NCBI RefSeq assembly: GCF_051020955.1
Contig: NW_027476544.1
Location: forward strand, 62,001 to 126,000
Length of the DNA: 64,000 nucleotides
DNA from: Megalopta genalis
Taxonomy: Eukaryota > Arthropoda > Insecta > Hymenoptera > Halictidae
Direction: 5' to 3'
This document shows positions 13,901 to 29,500 of this stretch, one piece after another (position 1 is the first letter of the stretch; every line of letters starts with the position of its first letter). Below the pieces are notes generated by a model. It worked only from the letters and a program-made list of their open reading frames with translations. It ran no database searches and was not told the origin of the DNA. A program made the position numbers and the translations under genes.

Positions 13901-15180
13901 TCATCGAATCCATGCGAAATAAATGGTTCAGCATCAAATACTTGCGATATACATGATTCAGCTTCGACTGCATGCGAAACAAACGAGTAAGATTCAAATC
14001 CATGCGAAACACATGATTTAGCTTCAAATCAATGCGGAGTAGAGGACTGATCTTTGAATCCATGCGAAACAAATGGTTTAGCTTGAAATACTTGTAATAT
14101 ACATGATTTAGCTTCAATTGCATGCGAAACAACCGAGTTAGATTCAAATCCATGCGAAACACATGTTTTAGCTTCAAATCAATGCGAAGTAGAAGGCTTA
14201 TCACCGAATCCATGCGAAACCAATGGTTTAGCTTCTAATACTTGTGATATACATGATTTAGCTGCAACAGCATGCGAAGCAAACGAGTTAGCTTCAAATC
14301 CGTGCGAAACATATGATATAACATCAAATCAATGCGAAGTAGAAGGCTGATCTTCGAATCCATGCGAAACAAATGGTTTTGCTTCAAATACCTGTGATAT
14401 ACATGATTTAGCTTCAACAGCATGCGAAACAAACGAGTTAACTTCAAATCCATGCGAAACACAGGATTTAGCTTCAAATCAATGCGAAGTAGAAGGCTTA
14501 TCTTCGAGTCCATGCGAAACAAATGGTTTAGCTTCTAATACTTATGATATACATGATTTAGCTTCAATTGCATGCGAAACAAACGAGTTAGCTTCAAATC
14601 CATGAGAAACACATGATTTAGCTTCAAATCAATGCGAAGTAGATGTCTTACCTTCAAATCCGTGGGAAACACAGGAATTAGCTTCAAATCAATGCGAAGT
14701 AGTAGCCTTTCCTTCAAATCCATGCCAATCACACGGTTTAGATTCAAATACTTGTGATATACATGATTTAGCTTCAACTGCATGCGAAACAAACGAGATA
14801 ACTTCACATTCAGGAGAAGTAGAAGGGTTGTCTACGAATCCATGCGAAACAATTGGTTTAGCTTCAAATACCTGTGATATACATGTTTTAGATTCAACTG
14901 CATGCGAAACAAACGAGTTAGCTTCAAATCCATGCGAAACACATGATTTAGCTTCAAAACAATGCGAAGTAGAAGGGTTATCTTCGAATCCACGGGAAAC
15001 GTAGGATTTAGCTTCAAATCAATGCGAAGTATATGCCTTACCTTCAAATCCATGCCAATCATACGGTTTAGCTTCAAATACTTGTGATATATATGACTTA
15101 GTTTCAACTGCATGCGAAACAAACGAGTTAGCTTAAAATCCATGGGAAACACAGGATTTAGCTTCAAATCAATGCGAAGT

Positions 15181-18100
15181 AGAGACTGATCTTTGAATCC
15201 ATGCGAAACAAATGGTTTTGCTTCAAATACTTGTGATATACATGATTTAGATTGAACAACGTGCGAAACAAACGAGTTAGCTTCAAATCCAAGTGAATGA
15301 CATGATTTAGCTTCAAATCAATGCGAAGTAGAAGTCTTATCTTCAAACCCATGCCAATAATACGGCTTAGCTTCAAATACTTGTGATATACATGATTTAG
15401 CTTCAACTGCATGCGAAACAAACGAGTTAGCTTCAAATCCATGTGAAGCACATGTCTTAGCTTCAAATCAAAGCGAAGTAGAAGGGTTATCTACGATTCC
15501 ATGCGAAACAAATGGTTTAGCTTCAAATACCTGTGATATACATGATTTAGCTTCAACTGCATGCGAATCAAACGAGATAGCTTCAAATCCATGCGAAACA
15601 CATGATTCAGCATCAAATCAATGCGAAGTAGAAGGCTTATATTCGAATCCATTCGAAACAAATGGTTTAGCTTCAAACACCTGTGATATACATGATTTAG
15701 CTTCAACTGCATGCGAAACAACCGAGTTAGATTCAAATTCATGCAAAACATATGATTTAACTTCAAATCAATGCGAAGTAGAAGGCTTATCTTCGAGTCC
15801 ATGCGAAACAAATGGTTTAGCTTCAAATACCTGTGATATACATGATTTAGCTTCAACTGCATGCGAAAAAGACGAGTTAGCTTCAAATCCAAGCGAAACA
15901 CATGATTTGCCTGAAATCAATGCGAAGTAGAAGGCTTATCTTCGAATCCTTGCGGAACAAATGGTTTAGCTCCAAATCAATGCGAAGTAGAAGGCTTAGC
16001 TTGAAATCCATGGAAATCAAATGGTTTAGTTTCAAATTTTTGGGATATACATTATACAGCTTTAACTGCATGCGAAACAAACGAGTTAGCATCAAATCCA
16101 AGAGAAACGGATGGTTTATCTTCAAATCAATGCGAAGTAGAAGGCATAGCTTCAAATCCATGCGAAACAAATGGTTTAGCTTCAAATACTTGTGATATGC
16201 ACGATTAAGCTTCAACTGCATGCGAATCAAACGAGTTAGCTTCAAATCCATGCGAAACACATGATTTAGCATCAAATCAATACGAAGTAGAAGTCTTACC
16301 TTCAAACCCATGCCAATCATACGGTTTAGCTTCAAATACTTGTGATATACATGATTTAGCTTCAACTGCATGCGAAACAAACTAGTTAACTTCAAATCCA
16401 TGGGAAAAACAGGATTTAGCTTCAAATCAATGCGAAGTAGAGACTGATCTTTGAATCCATGTGAAACAAATGGTTTTGCTTCAAATACTTGTGATATACA
16501 TGATTTAGATTGAACAACATGCGAAACAAACGAGTTAGCTTCAAATCCAAGTGAATGACATGATTTAGCTTCAAATCAATGCGAAGTAGAAGTCTTACCT
16601 TCAAACCCATGCCAATAATACGGCTTAGCTTCAAATACTTGTGATATACATGATTTAGCTTCAACTGCATGCGAAACAAACGAGTTAGCTTCAAATCCAT
16701 GTGAAACACATGTCTTAGCTTCAAATCAAAGCGAAGTAGAAGGGTTAACTACGATTCCATGCGAAACAAATGATATAGCTTAAAATACCTGTGATATACA
16801 TGATTCAGTTTCGACTGCATGCGAAACAAACGAGTTAGATTCAAATCCATGCGAAACACATGATTTAGCTTCAAATAAATGCGAAGTAGAGGACTGATCT
16901 TTGAATCCATGCGAAACAAATGGTTTAGCTTCAAATACTTGTGATATACATGATTTAGCTTCGACTGCATGCGAAACAACCGAGTTAGATTCAAATCCAG
17001 GCGAAACACGTGATTTAGCTTCAAATCAATGCGAAGTAGAAGGCTTATCTTCGAATCCATACGAAACAAATGGCTTAGCTTCAAATACCTGTGATATACA
17101 TGATTTAGCTTCAACTGCATGCGAAAAAAACGAGTTAGATTCAAATCCATGCGAAACACATGATTTAGCTACAAATCAATGCGAAGTAGAGACTGATCAT
17201 TGAATCCATGCGAAACAAATGGTTTAGCTTAAAATACTTGTGATATAGATGATTTAACTTCAACAGCATGCGAAACAACCGAGTTAGATTCAAATCCATT
17301 TGGAACACATGATTTAGCTTCAAATCAATGCGAAGTAGAAAGCTTATCTTCCAGTCCATGCGTAACAAATGGTTTAACTTCAAATACTTGTGATATACAT
17401 GATTTACATTCAACAGCATGCGAAACAAACGAGTTAGCTTCAAATCCATGCGAAACATATGATTTAACATCAAATCAATGCGAAGTAGAAGTCTGATCTT
17501 CGAATCCATGCGAAACAAATGGTTTAGATTCAAATACCTGTGAAATACATGATTTAGCTTCAACTGCAAGCGAAAAAAACGAGTTAGCTTCAAATCCAAG
17601 AGAATGACATGATTTAGCTTCAAATCAATGCGTAGCAGAAAGCTGATCATCGAATCCATGCGAAACAAATGGTTTAGCATTAAATACTTCCGATATACAT
17701 GATTTAGCTTCAACAGCATGAGAAACATACGAGTTACCTTCAAATCCATTTGAAACACATGATTTAGCTTCAAATCAATACGAAGCAGAAGGCTTATATT
17801 CGAATCCATGCGAAACAACTGGTTCAGCTTCAAATACTTGTGATATACTTGATTTAGCTACAACAGCGTGCGAAATAAACGAGTTAGATTCAAATTCATG
17901 CGAAACATATGATTTAACTTCAAATCAATGCGAAGTAGAAGGCTTATCTTCGAGTCCATGCGAAACAAATGGTTTAGCTTCAAGTACCTGTGATATACAT
18001 GATTTAGTTTCAACTGCATGCGAAAAAGACGAGTTAGCTTCAAATCCAGGCGAAACACATGATTTGCCTGAAATCAATGCGAAGTAGAAGGCTTATCTTC

Positions 18101-21100
18101 GAATCCATGCGGAACACATGATTTATCTTCAAATCAATGCGAAGTAGAAGGCATAGCTTCAAATCCATGCGAAACAAATGGTTTAGCTTCAAATACTTGT
18201 GATATGCACGATTAAGCTTCAACTGCATGCGAATCAAACGAGTTAGCTTCAAATCCATGCGAAACACATGATTTAGCATCAAATCAATACGAAGTAGAAG
18301 ACTTATATTCGAATCCATGCGAAACAACTGGTTCAGCTTCAAATACTTGTGATATACTTGATTTAGCTACAACAGCATGCGAAATAAACGTGTTAGCTTC
18401 AAATCCATGCGAAACACATGATTTAGCTACAAATCAATGCGAAGTAGAGACTGATCATTGAATCCATGCGAAACAAATGGTTTAGCTTAAAATACTTGTG
18501 ATATAGATGATTTAACTTCAACAGCATGCGAAACAAACGAGTTAGCTTCAAATCCATGTGAAACATATGATTTAACTTCAAATCAATGCGAAGTAGAAGT
18601 CTGATCTTCGAATCCATGCGAAACAAATGGTTCATCTTCAAACACCTGTGATATACATGATTTAGCTTCAACTCCATGCGAAACGAACGAGTTAGCTTCA
18701 AATCCATGGAAAACACAGGATTTAGCTTCAAATCAATGCGCAGTAGAAGGCTGATCTTTGAATCCATGCGTAACAAATGGTTTAGCTTCAAATACTTGCG
18801 ATATACGTGATTTAGCTTCAACAGCATGCGAAACATACGAGTTATCTTCAAATCCATTTGAAACACATGATTTAGCTTCAAATCAATGGGTAATAGAAGG
18901 CTTATCTTCCAGTCCATGCGAAACAAATTGTTTAGCTTCAAACACCTGTGATATACATGATTTAGCTTCAACTGCATGCGAAACAACCGAGTTAGATTCA
19001 AATCCAGGCGAAACACATGATTTATCTTCAAGTCAATGCGAAGTAGAAGGGTTATCTTCGAATCCATGCGACACCAATGGTTTATCTTCATACACCTGTG
19101 ATATACATGATTTAGCTTCAACTGCATGCGAAACAAACGAGTTAGCTTCAAATCCATGCGAAACACATGATTTAACTCCATATCAATGCGAAGTAGAAGT
19201 CTGAACTTCGAATCCATGCGAAACAAATGGTTTATCTTCAAATACTTGTGATATACATGGTTCAGCTTCGACTGCATGCGAAACAAACGAGTTAGATTCA
19301 AATCCATGCGTAACACATGATTTAGCTTCAAATCAATGCGAAGTAGAAGGATTATATTCGAATCCATGCGAAACCAATGGTTTAGCTTCATACACCTGTG
19401 ATATACATGATTCAGCTTCGACTGTATGCGAAACAAACGAGTTAGATTCAAATCCATGCGAAACACATGATTTAGCTTCAAATAAATGCGAAGTAGAGGA
19501 CTGATCTTTGAATCCATGCGAAACAAATGGTTTAGCTTCAAATACTTGTGATATACATGATTTATCTTCGACTGCATGCGAAACAACCGAGTTAGATTCA
19601 AATCCAGGCGAAACACGTGATTTAGCTTCAAATCAATGCGAAGTAGAAGGCTTATCTTCGAATCCATGCGAAACAAATGGCTTAGCTTCAAATACCTGTG
19701 ATATACATGATTTAGCTTCAACTGCATGCGAAACAACCGAGTTAGATTCAAATCCAGGCGAAACACATGATTTAGCTTCAAATCAATGCGAAGTAGAAGG
19801 CTTATCTTCGAATCCATGCGAAACAAATGGTTTAGCTTCAAATAATTGTGATATACATGATTTACATTCAACAGCAAGCGAAACAAACGAGTGAGCCTCA
19901 AATCTATGCGAAGCACATGATTTAGCATCTAATCAAATACGAAGTAGAAGGCTTATCTTCGAATCCATGCGAAACAAATGGTTTAGCTTCAAACACCTGT
20001 GATATAGATGACTGAGCTTCTACTACATGCGAAACAAACGAGTTAGCTTCAAATCCATGGGAAACACAGGATTTATCTTCAAATAATGCGAGGTAGAAGT
20101 CTGATCTTTGAATCCATGCGAAACAAATGGTTTAGCTTCATACACCTGTGATATACATGATTTAGCTTCAACAGCATGCGAAACAAACGAGTTAGCTTCA
20201 AATCCATGCGAAACATATGATTTAACATCAAATCAATGCGAAGTAGAAGTCTGATCTTCGAATCCATGCGAAACAAATGGTTTAGATTCAAATACCTGTG
20301 AAATACATGATTTAGCTTCAACTGCAAGCGAAAAAAAACGAGTTAGCTTCAAATCCAAGAGAATGACATGATTTAGCTTCAAATCAATGCGTAGCAGAAA
20401 GCTGATCATCGAATCCATGCGAAACAAATGGTTTAGCATCAAATACTTCCGATATACATGATTTAGCTTCAACAGCATGAGAAACATACGAGTTACCTTC
20501 AAATCCATTTGAAACACATGATTTAGCTTCAAATCAATGCGAAGTAGAAGGCTTATCTTCGAGTCCATGCGAAACAAAAGGTTTAGCTTCAAGTACCTGT
20601 GATATACATGATTTAGTTTCAACTGCATGCGAAAAAGACGAGTTAGCTTCAAATCCAGGCGAAACACATGATTTGCCTAAAATCAATGCGAAGTAGAAGG
20701 CTTATCTTCGAATCCATGCGGAACACATGATTTATCTTCAAATCAATGCGAAGTAGAAGGCATAGCTTCAAATCCATGCGAAACAAATGGTTTAGCTTCA
20801 AATACTTGTGATATGCACGATTAAGCTTCAACTGCATGCGAATCAAACGAGTTAGCTTCAAATCCATGCGAAACACATGATTTAGCATCAAATCAATACG
20901 AAGTAGAAGGCTTATATTCGAATCCATGCGAAACAACTGGTTCAGCTTCAAATACTTGTGATATACTTGATTTAGCTACAACAGCATGCGAAATAAACGT
21001 GTTAGCTTCAAATCCATGCGAAACACATGATTTAGCTACAAATCAATGCGAAGTAGAGACTGATCATTGAATCCATGCGAAACAAATGGTTTAGCTTAAA

Positions 21101-23400
21101 ATACTTGTGATATAGATGATATAACTTCAACAGCATGCGAAACAAACGAGTTATCTTCAAATCCATGCGAAACACATGATTTAGCTGCAAATCAGTGCGA
21201 AGTATAAGGCTTAGCTTCGAATCCATGCGAAACAAATGGTTTAACTTCAAATACTTGCGATATACATGATTTAGCTTCAACTGCATGCGAAAAAAACGAG
21301 ATAGCTTCAAATCCAAACGAAACACATTATTCATCTTCAAATCAATGCGAAGTAGAAGTCTTACCTTCAAATCCATGGGAAACACAGGATTTAGCTTCAA
21401 ATCAATGCGAAGTAGAAGCCTTACCTTCTAATCCATGCCAATCACACGGTTTAGCTTCAAATACTTGTGATATACATGATTTAGCTTCAACAGCATGCGA
21501 AACAAACGAGTTAGCTTCAAATCCATGTGAAACATATGATTTAACTTCAAATCAATGCGAAGTAGAAGTCTGATCTTCGAATCCATGCGAAACAAATGGT
21601 TCATCTTCAAACACCTGTGATATACATGATTTAGCTTCAACTCCATGCGAAACGAACGAGTTAGCTTCAAATCCATGGGAAACACAGGATTTAGCTTCAA
21701 ATCAATGCGCAGTAGAAGGCTGATCTTTGAATCCATGCGTAACAAATGGTTTAGCTTCAAATACTTGCGATATACGTGATTTAGCTTCAACAGCATGCGA
21801 AACATACGAGTTATCTTCAAATCCATTTGAAACACATGATTTAGCTTCAAATCAATGGGTAATAGAAGGCTTATCTTCCAGTCCATGCGAAACAAATTGT
21901 TTAGCTTCAAACACCTGTGATATACATGATTTAGCTTCAACTGCATGCGAAACAACCGAGTTAGATTCAAATCCAGGCGAAACACATGATTTATCTTCAA
22001 ATCAATGCGAAGTAGAAGGGTTATCTTCGAATCCATGCGACACCAATGGTTTATCTTCATACACCTGTGATATACATGATTCAGCTTCAACTGCATGCGA
22101 AACAAACGAGTTAGATTCAAATCCATGCGAAACACATCATTTAGCTTCAAATCAATCCGAAGTAGAGGGCTGATCTTTGAATTCATGCGAAACAAATGGT
22201 TTAGCTACAAACACCTGTGATATACATGATTTAGCTTCAACAGCATGCGAAACAAACGAGTTAGATTCAAATCCATGCGAAACACATGATTTAGCTTCAA
22301 ATCCGTGCGAAGTAGAAGGGTTATCTTCGAATCCATGCGACACCAATGGTTTAGCTTCATACACCTGTGATATACATGATTTAGCTTCAACTGCATGCGA
22401 AACAAACGAGTTAGCTTCAAATCCATGCGAAACACATGATTTAGCTCCATATCAATGCGAAGTAGAAGTCTGAACTTCGAATCCATGCGAAACAAATGGT
22501 TTATCTTCAAATACTTGTGATATACATGATTCAGCTTCGACTGCATGCGAAACAAACGAGTTAGATTCAAATCCATGCGTAACACATGATTTAGCTTCAA
22601 ATGAATGCGAAGTAGAAGGATTATATTCGAATCCATGCGAAACCAATGGTTTAGCTTCATACACCTGTGATATACATGATTCAGCTTCGACTGCATGCGA
22701 AACAAACGAGTTAGATTCAAATCCATGCGAAACACATGATTTAGCTTCAAATAAATGCGAAGTAGAGGACTGATCTTTGAATCCATGCGAAACAAATGGT
22801 TTAGCTTCAAATACTTGTGATATACATGATTTAGCTTCGACTGCATGCGAAACAACCGAGTTAGATTCAAATCCAGGCGAAACACGTGATTTAGCTTCAA
22901 ATCAATGCGAAGTAGAAGGCTTATCTTCGAATCCATGCGAAACAAATGGCTTAGCTTCAAATACCTGTGATATACATGATTTAGCTTCAACTGCATGCGA
23001 ATAAAACGAGTTAGATTCAAATCCATGCGAAACACATGATTTAGCTTCAAATAAATGCGAAGTAGAGGACTGATCTTTGAATCCATGCGAAACAAATGGT
23101 TTAGCTTCAAATACTTGTGATATACATGATTTAGCTTCGACTGCATGCGAAACAACCGAGTTAGATTCAAATCCAGGCGAAACACGTGATTTAGCTTCAA
23201 ATCAATGCGAAGTAGAAGGCTTATCTTCGAATCCATGCGAAACAAATGGCTTAGCTTCAAATACCTGTGATATACATGATTTAGCTTCAACTGCATGCGA
23301 AAAAAACGAGTTAGATTCAAATCCATGCGAAACACATGATTTAGCTTCAAATAAATGCGAAGTAGAGGACTGATCTTTGAATCCATGCGAAACAAATGGA
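15181..23400 (+). repeat. Subarray of 1.26-, 2.6- and 3.0-kb duplicated blocks
   Basis: A one-base deletion variant (agtagagactgatc) appears near 15182, 16440, 17188, 18447 and 21054. A second lesion (gatttgcctgaaatc or a close variant) appears near 15908, 18065 and 20675. These shared lesions mark block copies. The segment near 15181 recurs 1,258 bp later, the segment at 18040-18342 recurs 2,609 bp later at 20649-20951, and 18500-19100 recurs 2,969 bp later at 21470-22070. After 19141 the offset becomes 3,269 bp, so the second copy has gained 300 bp. No gene was seen. Confidence 0.82.
22741..23400 (+). repeat. 300-bp tandem repeat, just over two copies
   Basis: Positions 22741-23040 and 23041-23340 differ at one base that I can see (t at 23002, a at 23302), and a third copy begins at 23341 before diverging after about 60 bp. 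Each copy holds two 150-bp units. Related single copies lie near 16860 and 19470. Near-identity indicates a very recent duplication. Confidence 0.92.
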
Positions 23401-26400
23401 TTAGCTTCAAACACCTATGATATACAAGATTTAGCTTCAACTGCATGCAAAACAAACGAGTTAGCTTTAAATCCATGCGAAACATATGATTTAACTTCAA
23501 ATCAATGCGAAGTAGAAGGCATAGCTTCAAATCCATGGGAATCTAATGGTTTAGCTTCAAATACTTCTGGTATACATGATTTAGCTTCAACTGCATGAAA
23601 AACAAATGAGTTAGCTTGAAATCCATGCGAAACATATGATTTAACTTCGAATCAATGCGAAGTAGAAGGCTGATCTTCGAATCCATGCGAAACAAATGAT
23701 TTAGCTTCTAATACTTGTGATATACAAGATTTCGCTTCAACTGCATGCGAATCAAACGAGTTAGCTTCAAATCCATGCGAAACACATGATTTAGCTTCAC
23801 AACACTGCGAAGTAGAAGGCTGATCTTCGAATCCATGCGAAACAAATGGTTTAGATTCATACACCTGTGATATACATGATTTAGCTTCAACTGCTTGCGA
23901 AAAAGACGAGTTAGCTTCAAATCCAATTGAATGACATGATTTAGCTTCAAATCAATGCGAAGTAGAAGTCTTACCTTCAAACTCATGCTAATCATACGGT
24001 TTAGCTTCAAATACTTGTGATATACATGTTTTAGCTTCAACTGCATGCGAAACAAACGCGTTAACTTCAAATCCATGGGAAACACAGGATTTAGCTTCAA
24101 ATCAATGCGAAGTAGAAGTCTGATCTTCGAATCCATTCGAAACAAATGATTTAGCTTCAAATACTTGTGATATACTTGATTTAGCTTCGACAGCATGCGA
24201 AACAAACGAGTTAGCTTCAAATCCAAGCGAAGTAGAAGGCTCGTCTACGAATCCATGCGAAACAAATGGTTTAGCTTCAAATGCCTGTGATAAACATGAT
24301 TTTGCTTCCACTGCATGCGAAAAAAACGAGTTAGCTTCAAATCCAAGCGAAACACGTGATTTAGCCTCAAATCAATGCGAAGTAGAAGGCTTATCTTCGA
24401 ATCCATGCGGAACACATGATTTTGCTCCAAATCAATGCGAAGCAGAAGGCATAGCTTCAAATCCATGGGAATCAAATGGTTTAGCTTCAAATTCTTGGCA
24501 TATACATGATTCAGCTTCAATTGCATGCGAAACAAACGAGTTAGCATCAAATCCAAGCGAAGTGGAAGGGTTGTCTAGGAATCCATGCGAAACAAATGGT
24601 TTAGCTTCAAATACCTGTGATATACATGATTTAGCTTCAACTGCATGCGAAACAAACGAGTTAGCTTCAAATCCATTTGAAACACATGATTTAGCTTCAA
24701 ACGAATGCGAAGTAGAAGGGTTATCTTCGAATCCATGCGAAACGAATGGTTTAGCTTCATACACCTGTGATATACATGATTTAGCTTCAACTGCTTGCGA
24801 AAAAGACGAGTTAGCTTCAAATCCAATTGAATGACATGATTTAGCTTCTAATCAATGCGAAGTAGAAGTCTTACCTTCAAACTCATGCTAATCATACGGT
24901 TTAGCTTCAAATACTTGTGATATACATGATTTAGCTTCAACTGCATGCGAAACAAACGCGTTAACTTCAAATCCATGGGAAACACAGGATTTAGCTTCAA
25001 ATCAATGCGAAGTGGAAGTCTGATCTTCGAATCCATTCGAAACAAATGATTTAGCTTCAAATACTTGTGATATACTTGATTTAGCTTCGACAGCATGCGA
25101 AACAAACGAGTTAGCTTCAAATCCAAGCGAAGTAGAAGGCTTGTCTACGAATTCATGCGGAACAAATGGTTTAGCTTCAAATGCCTGTGATAAACATGAT
25201 TTTGCTTCCACTGCATGCGAAAAAAACGAGTTAGCTTCAAATCCATGCGAAACACATCATTTAGCTTCATGTCAATGCGAAGTAGAAGGGTTATCTTTGA
25301 ATCCATGGGAAACATAGGATTTAGCTTCAAATCAATGCGAAGTAGAAGTCTGATCTTCGAATCCATACGAAACAAATGGATTAGCTTCAAATACATGTGA
25401 TATACTTGATTTAGCTTCAACTGCATGCGAAACAAACGAGTTAGCTTCAAATCCATTTGAAACACATGATTTAGCTTCAAATGAATGCGAAGTAGAAGGG
25501 TTATCTTCGAATCGATGCGAAACGAATGGTTTAGCTTCATCCACCTGTGATATACATGATTTAGTTTCAACTGCATGCGAAACAAACGAGTTAGCTTCAA
25601 ATCCATGCGAAACACATGATTTAGCTTCAAATCAATGCGAAGTAGAAGGGTTATCTTCGAATCCATGGGAAACGTAGGATTTAGGTTCAAATCAATGCGA
25701 AGTAGATACCTAACCTTCAAATCCATGTCAATCATACGGTTTAGCTTCAAATACTTGTGATATACATGACTTAGTTTCAACAGCATGCGAAATAAACGAG
25801 TTAGCTTCAAATCCATGCGAAACACATTATTTAGCATCAAATCAATACGAAGTAGAAGGCATATATTCGAATCCATGCGAAACAAATGGTTTAGCTTCAA
25901 ACACCTGTGATATACATGATTTAGCTTCAACTGTATGCGAAAAAAACGAGATAGCTTCAAATCCAAACGAAACACACAATTCATCTTCAAATCAATGCGA
26001 AGTAGAAGTCTTACCTTCAAATCCATGCGAAACACATGATTTAGCTCCAAATCAATGCGAAGTAGAAGGCTGATCTTCGAATCCACGCGAAACAAATGGT
26101 TTTGCTTCAAATAATTGTGATAAACATGATTTAGCTACAACTGCATGCGAATCAAACGAGATAGCTTCAAATCCATGCGAAACACATGATCTACCTTCAA
26201 ATGAATGCGAAGTAGTAGGTTTATCTTCGAATCCATGCGAAACAAATGGTTTAGCTTCATACACCTGTGATATACATGATTTAGCTTCAACTGCATGCGA
26301 AACAAACGAGTTAGCTTCAAATCCATGCGAAACACATGATTTAGCATCAAATCAATGCGAAGTAGAAGGCTTAGCATCAAATCCATGCGAAATAAATGCG

Positions 26401-26530
26401 TTACATTCAAATACTTGTGATATAAATGAAATAGCTTGAAATGCATGCGAAACAAACGAGATAGCTTCAAATCCAAACGAAACACATAATTCATATTCAA
26501 ATCAATGCGAAGTAGAAGCCTTAACTTCAA
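23401..26530 (+). repeat. Subarray containing a 900-bp duplication
   Basis: Positions 23881-24340 match 24781-25240 at a distance of exactly 900 bp (six 150-bp units), with about six substitutions. Both copies share the rare atccaattgaatgacatga and the actcatgctaatcat monomer variants. The rest is ordered 150-bp units. No gene was seen. Confidence 0.82.
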
Positions 26531-29500
26531 ATCAAATGCCAATCATACGCTTTAGCTTCAAATACTTGTGATATACATGATTTAGCTTCAACAGCAAGTG
26601 AAACAAACGAGTTAGAATCAAATCCATGCGAAACACATGATTTAGCATCAAATCAACGCGAAGTAGAAGGCTTAGCATCAAATCCATGCGAAATAAATGA
26701 GTTACATTCAAATACTTGTGATATAAATGAAATAGCTTGAAATGCATGCGAAACAAACGAGTTAGATTCAAATCCATGCGAAACACATGATTTAGCTTCA
26801 AATGAATGCGAAGTAGATGGGTTATCTTCGAATCCATGCGAAACAAATGGTTTAGCTTCAAATACTTGTGATATACATGATTTAGCTTAAACAGCATGCG
26901 AAACAAACGAGTGAGCATCAAATCCAAGAGAAACGCATGATCTATATTCAAATCATTGCGAAGTAGAAGGCTTAGTTTCAAATCCATGCGAAACAAATGG
27001 TTTAGTTTCAAATACCTGTGAAATACATGATTTAGATTCAACTGCATGCGAAACAAACGAGTTAGATTCAAATCCAAGTGAAACACATGATTTAGCTTCA
27101 AATGAATGCGAAGGAGAAGGGTTATCTTCGAAATCCATGCGAAACAAATGGTTTAGCTTCAAATACATGTGATATACATGATTTAGCTTCAACTGCATGC
27201 GAAACAAACGAGTTAGATTCAAATCCATGCGAAAAATATGATTTAACGTCAAATCAATGCGAAGTAAAAGACTGCTCTTCGAATCCACACGAAACATATG
27301 GTTTAGCTTCAAATACTTGTAATATACATGATTTAGCTTCAACATCATGCGAAACAACCGAGTTAGCTTCAAATCCATGCGAAACATATGAATTAAGATT
27401 AAATCAATGCGAAGTAGAAGGCTGATCTTCGAATCCATGCGAAACAAATGGTTTAGCTTCAAATACATGTGATATACATGATTTAGCTTCAACTGCATGC
27501 GAAACAACCGAGTTAGATTCAAAACCTTGCGAAACACATGATTTAGCTTCAAATAAATGCGAAGTATTAGGCTGATCTTCGAAACCATGCGAAACAAATG
27601 GTTTAGCTTCAAATACTTGTGATATACATGATTTAGCTTCAACAGCATTCGAAACAAACGAGTTAGATTCAAATCCATGCGAAACACTTGATTTAGCTTC
27701 AAATGAATGCGAAGTAGAAGGGTTATCTTCGAAATCCATGCGAAAAAAATGGGTTAGCTTCATACACCTGTGATATACATGATTTGGCTTCAACTGCATG
27801 CGAAACAAACAAGTTAGCTTCAAATCCATGCGAAATATATGATTTAACTTCACATCAATGCGAAGTAAAAGGCTGCTCTTCGAATCCATGCGAAACAAAT
27901 GGTTTAGCTTCATACACCTGTGATATACATGATTTGGCTTCAACTGCATGCGAAACAAACAAGTTAGCTTCAAATCCATGCGAAATATATGATTTAACTT
28001 CAAATCAATGCGAAGTAGAAGACTTATCTCCGAATCCATGCGAAACCAATGGTTTAGCTTCTAATACTTGTAATATACATGATTTAGCTTCAACATCATG
28101 CGAAACAACCGAGTTAGCTTCAAATCCATGCGAAACACATGATTTCGCATCAAATCAACGCGAAGTAGAAGGCTTAGCATCAAATCCATGCGAAATAAAT
28201 GAGTTACATTCAAATACTTGTGATATAAATGAAATAGCTTGAAATGCATGCGAAACAAACGAGTTAGATTCAAATCCATGCGAAACACATGATTTAGCAT
28301 CAAATGAATGCGAAGTAGAAGGGTTATCTTCGAATCCATGCGAAACAAATGGTTTAGCTTCAAATACTTGTGATATACATGATTTAGCTTAAACAGCATG
28401 CGAAACAAACGAGTTTGCTTCAAATCCATGCGAAACACATGATTTAGCTACAAATCAATGCGAAGTAGAAGGCTTAGCTTCAAATCCATGCGAAACAAAT
28501 GATTTAGCTTCAAATACATGTGATATACATGATTTAGCTTCAACTGCATGCGAAACAAACGAGTTAGATTCAAATCCATGCGAAACATATGATTTAACGT
28601 CAAATCAATGCGAAGTAAAAGACTGCTCTTCGAATCCACACGAAACATATGGTTTAGCTTCAAATACTTGTAATATACATGATTTAGCTTCAACATCATG
28701 CGAAACAACCGAGTTAGCTTCAAATCCATGCGAAACATATGAATTAAGATTAAGTCAATGCGAAGTAGAAGGCTGATCTTCGAATCCATGCGAAACAAAT
28801 GGTTTAGCTTCATACACCTGTGATATACATGATTTAGCTTCAACTGCATGCGAAACAAACGAGTTAGCTTCAAATCCATGCGAAACACATGATTTAGCAT
28901 CAAATCAATGCGAAGTAGAAGGCTTAGCATCAAATCCATGCGAAATAAATGCGTTACATTCAAATACTTGTGATATAAATGAAATAGCTTGAAATGCATG
29001 CGAAACAAACGAGATAGCTTCAAATCCAAACGAAACACATAATTCATATTCAAATCAATGCGAAGTAGAAGCCTTAACTTCAAATCAAATGCCAATCATA
29101 CGCTTTAGCTTCAAATACTTGTGATATACATGATTTAGCTTCAACAGCAAGCGAAACAAACGAGTTAGAATCAAATCCATGCGAAACACATGATTTAGCA
29201 TCAAATCAACGCGAAGTAGAAGGCTTAGCATCAAATCCATGCGAAATAAATGAGTTACATTCAAATACTTGTGATATAAATGAAATAGCTTGAAATGCAT
29301 GCGAAACAAACGAGTTAGATTCAAATCCATGCGAAACACATGATTTAGCTTCAAATGAATGCGAAGTAGAAGGGTTATCTTCGAATCCATGCGAAACAAA
29401 TGGTTTAGCTTCAAATACTTGTGATATACATGATTTAGCTTAAACAGCATGCGAAACAAACGAGTGAGCATCAAATCCAAGAGAAACGCATGATCTATAT

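Larger units (their letters stand above)
9841..15180 (+). repeat. Ordered 150-bp units with occasional six-monomer variants
   Basis: The A-B-C-D-E order is well kept here with few indels (one extra base near 11766, one missing near 12265). Exceptions are units carrying two D monomers (10091-10150 and 11021-11080) and one with two A monomers (11411-11470), each a 180-bp unit. A block of about 300 bp is duplicated at 10321-10906. A longer block around 11798-12240 recurs near 13147-13600, offset by 1,349 bp. No gene was seen. Confidence 0.8.
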
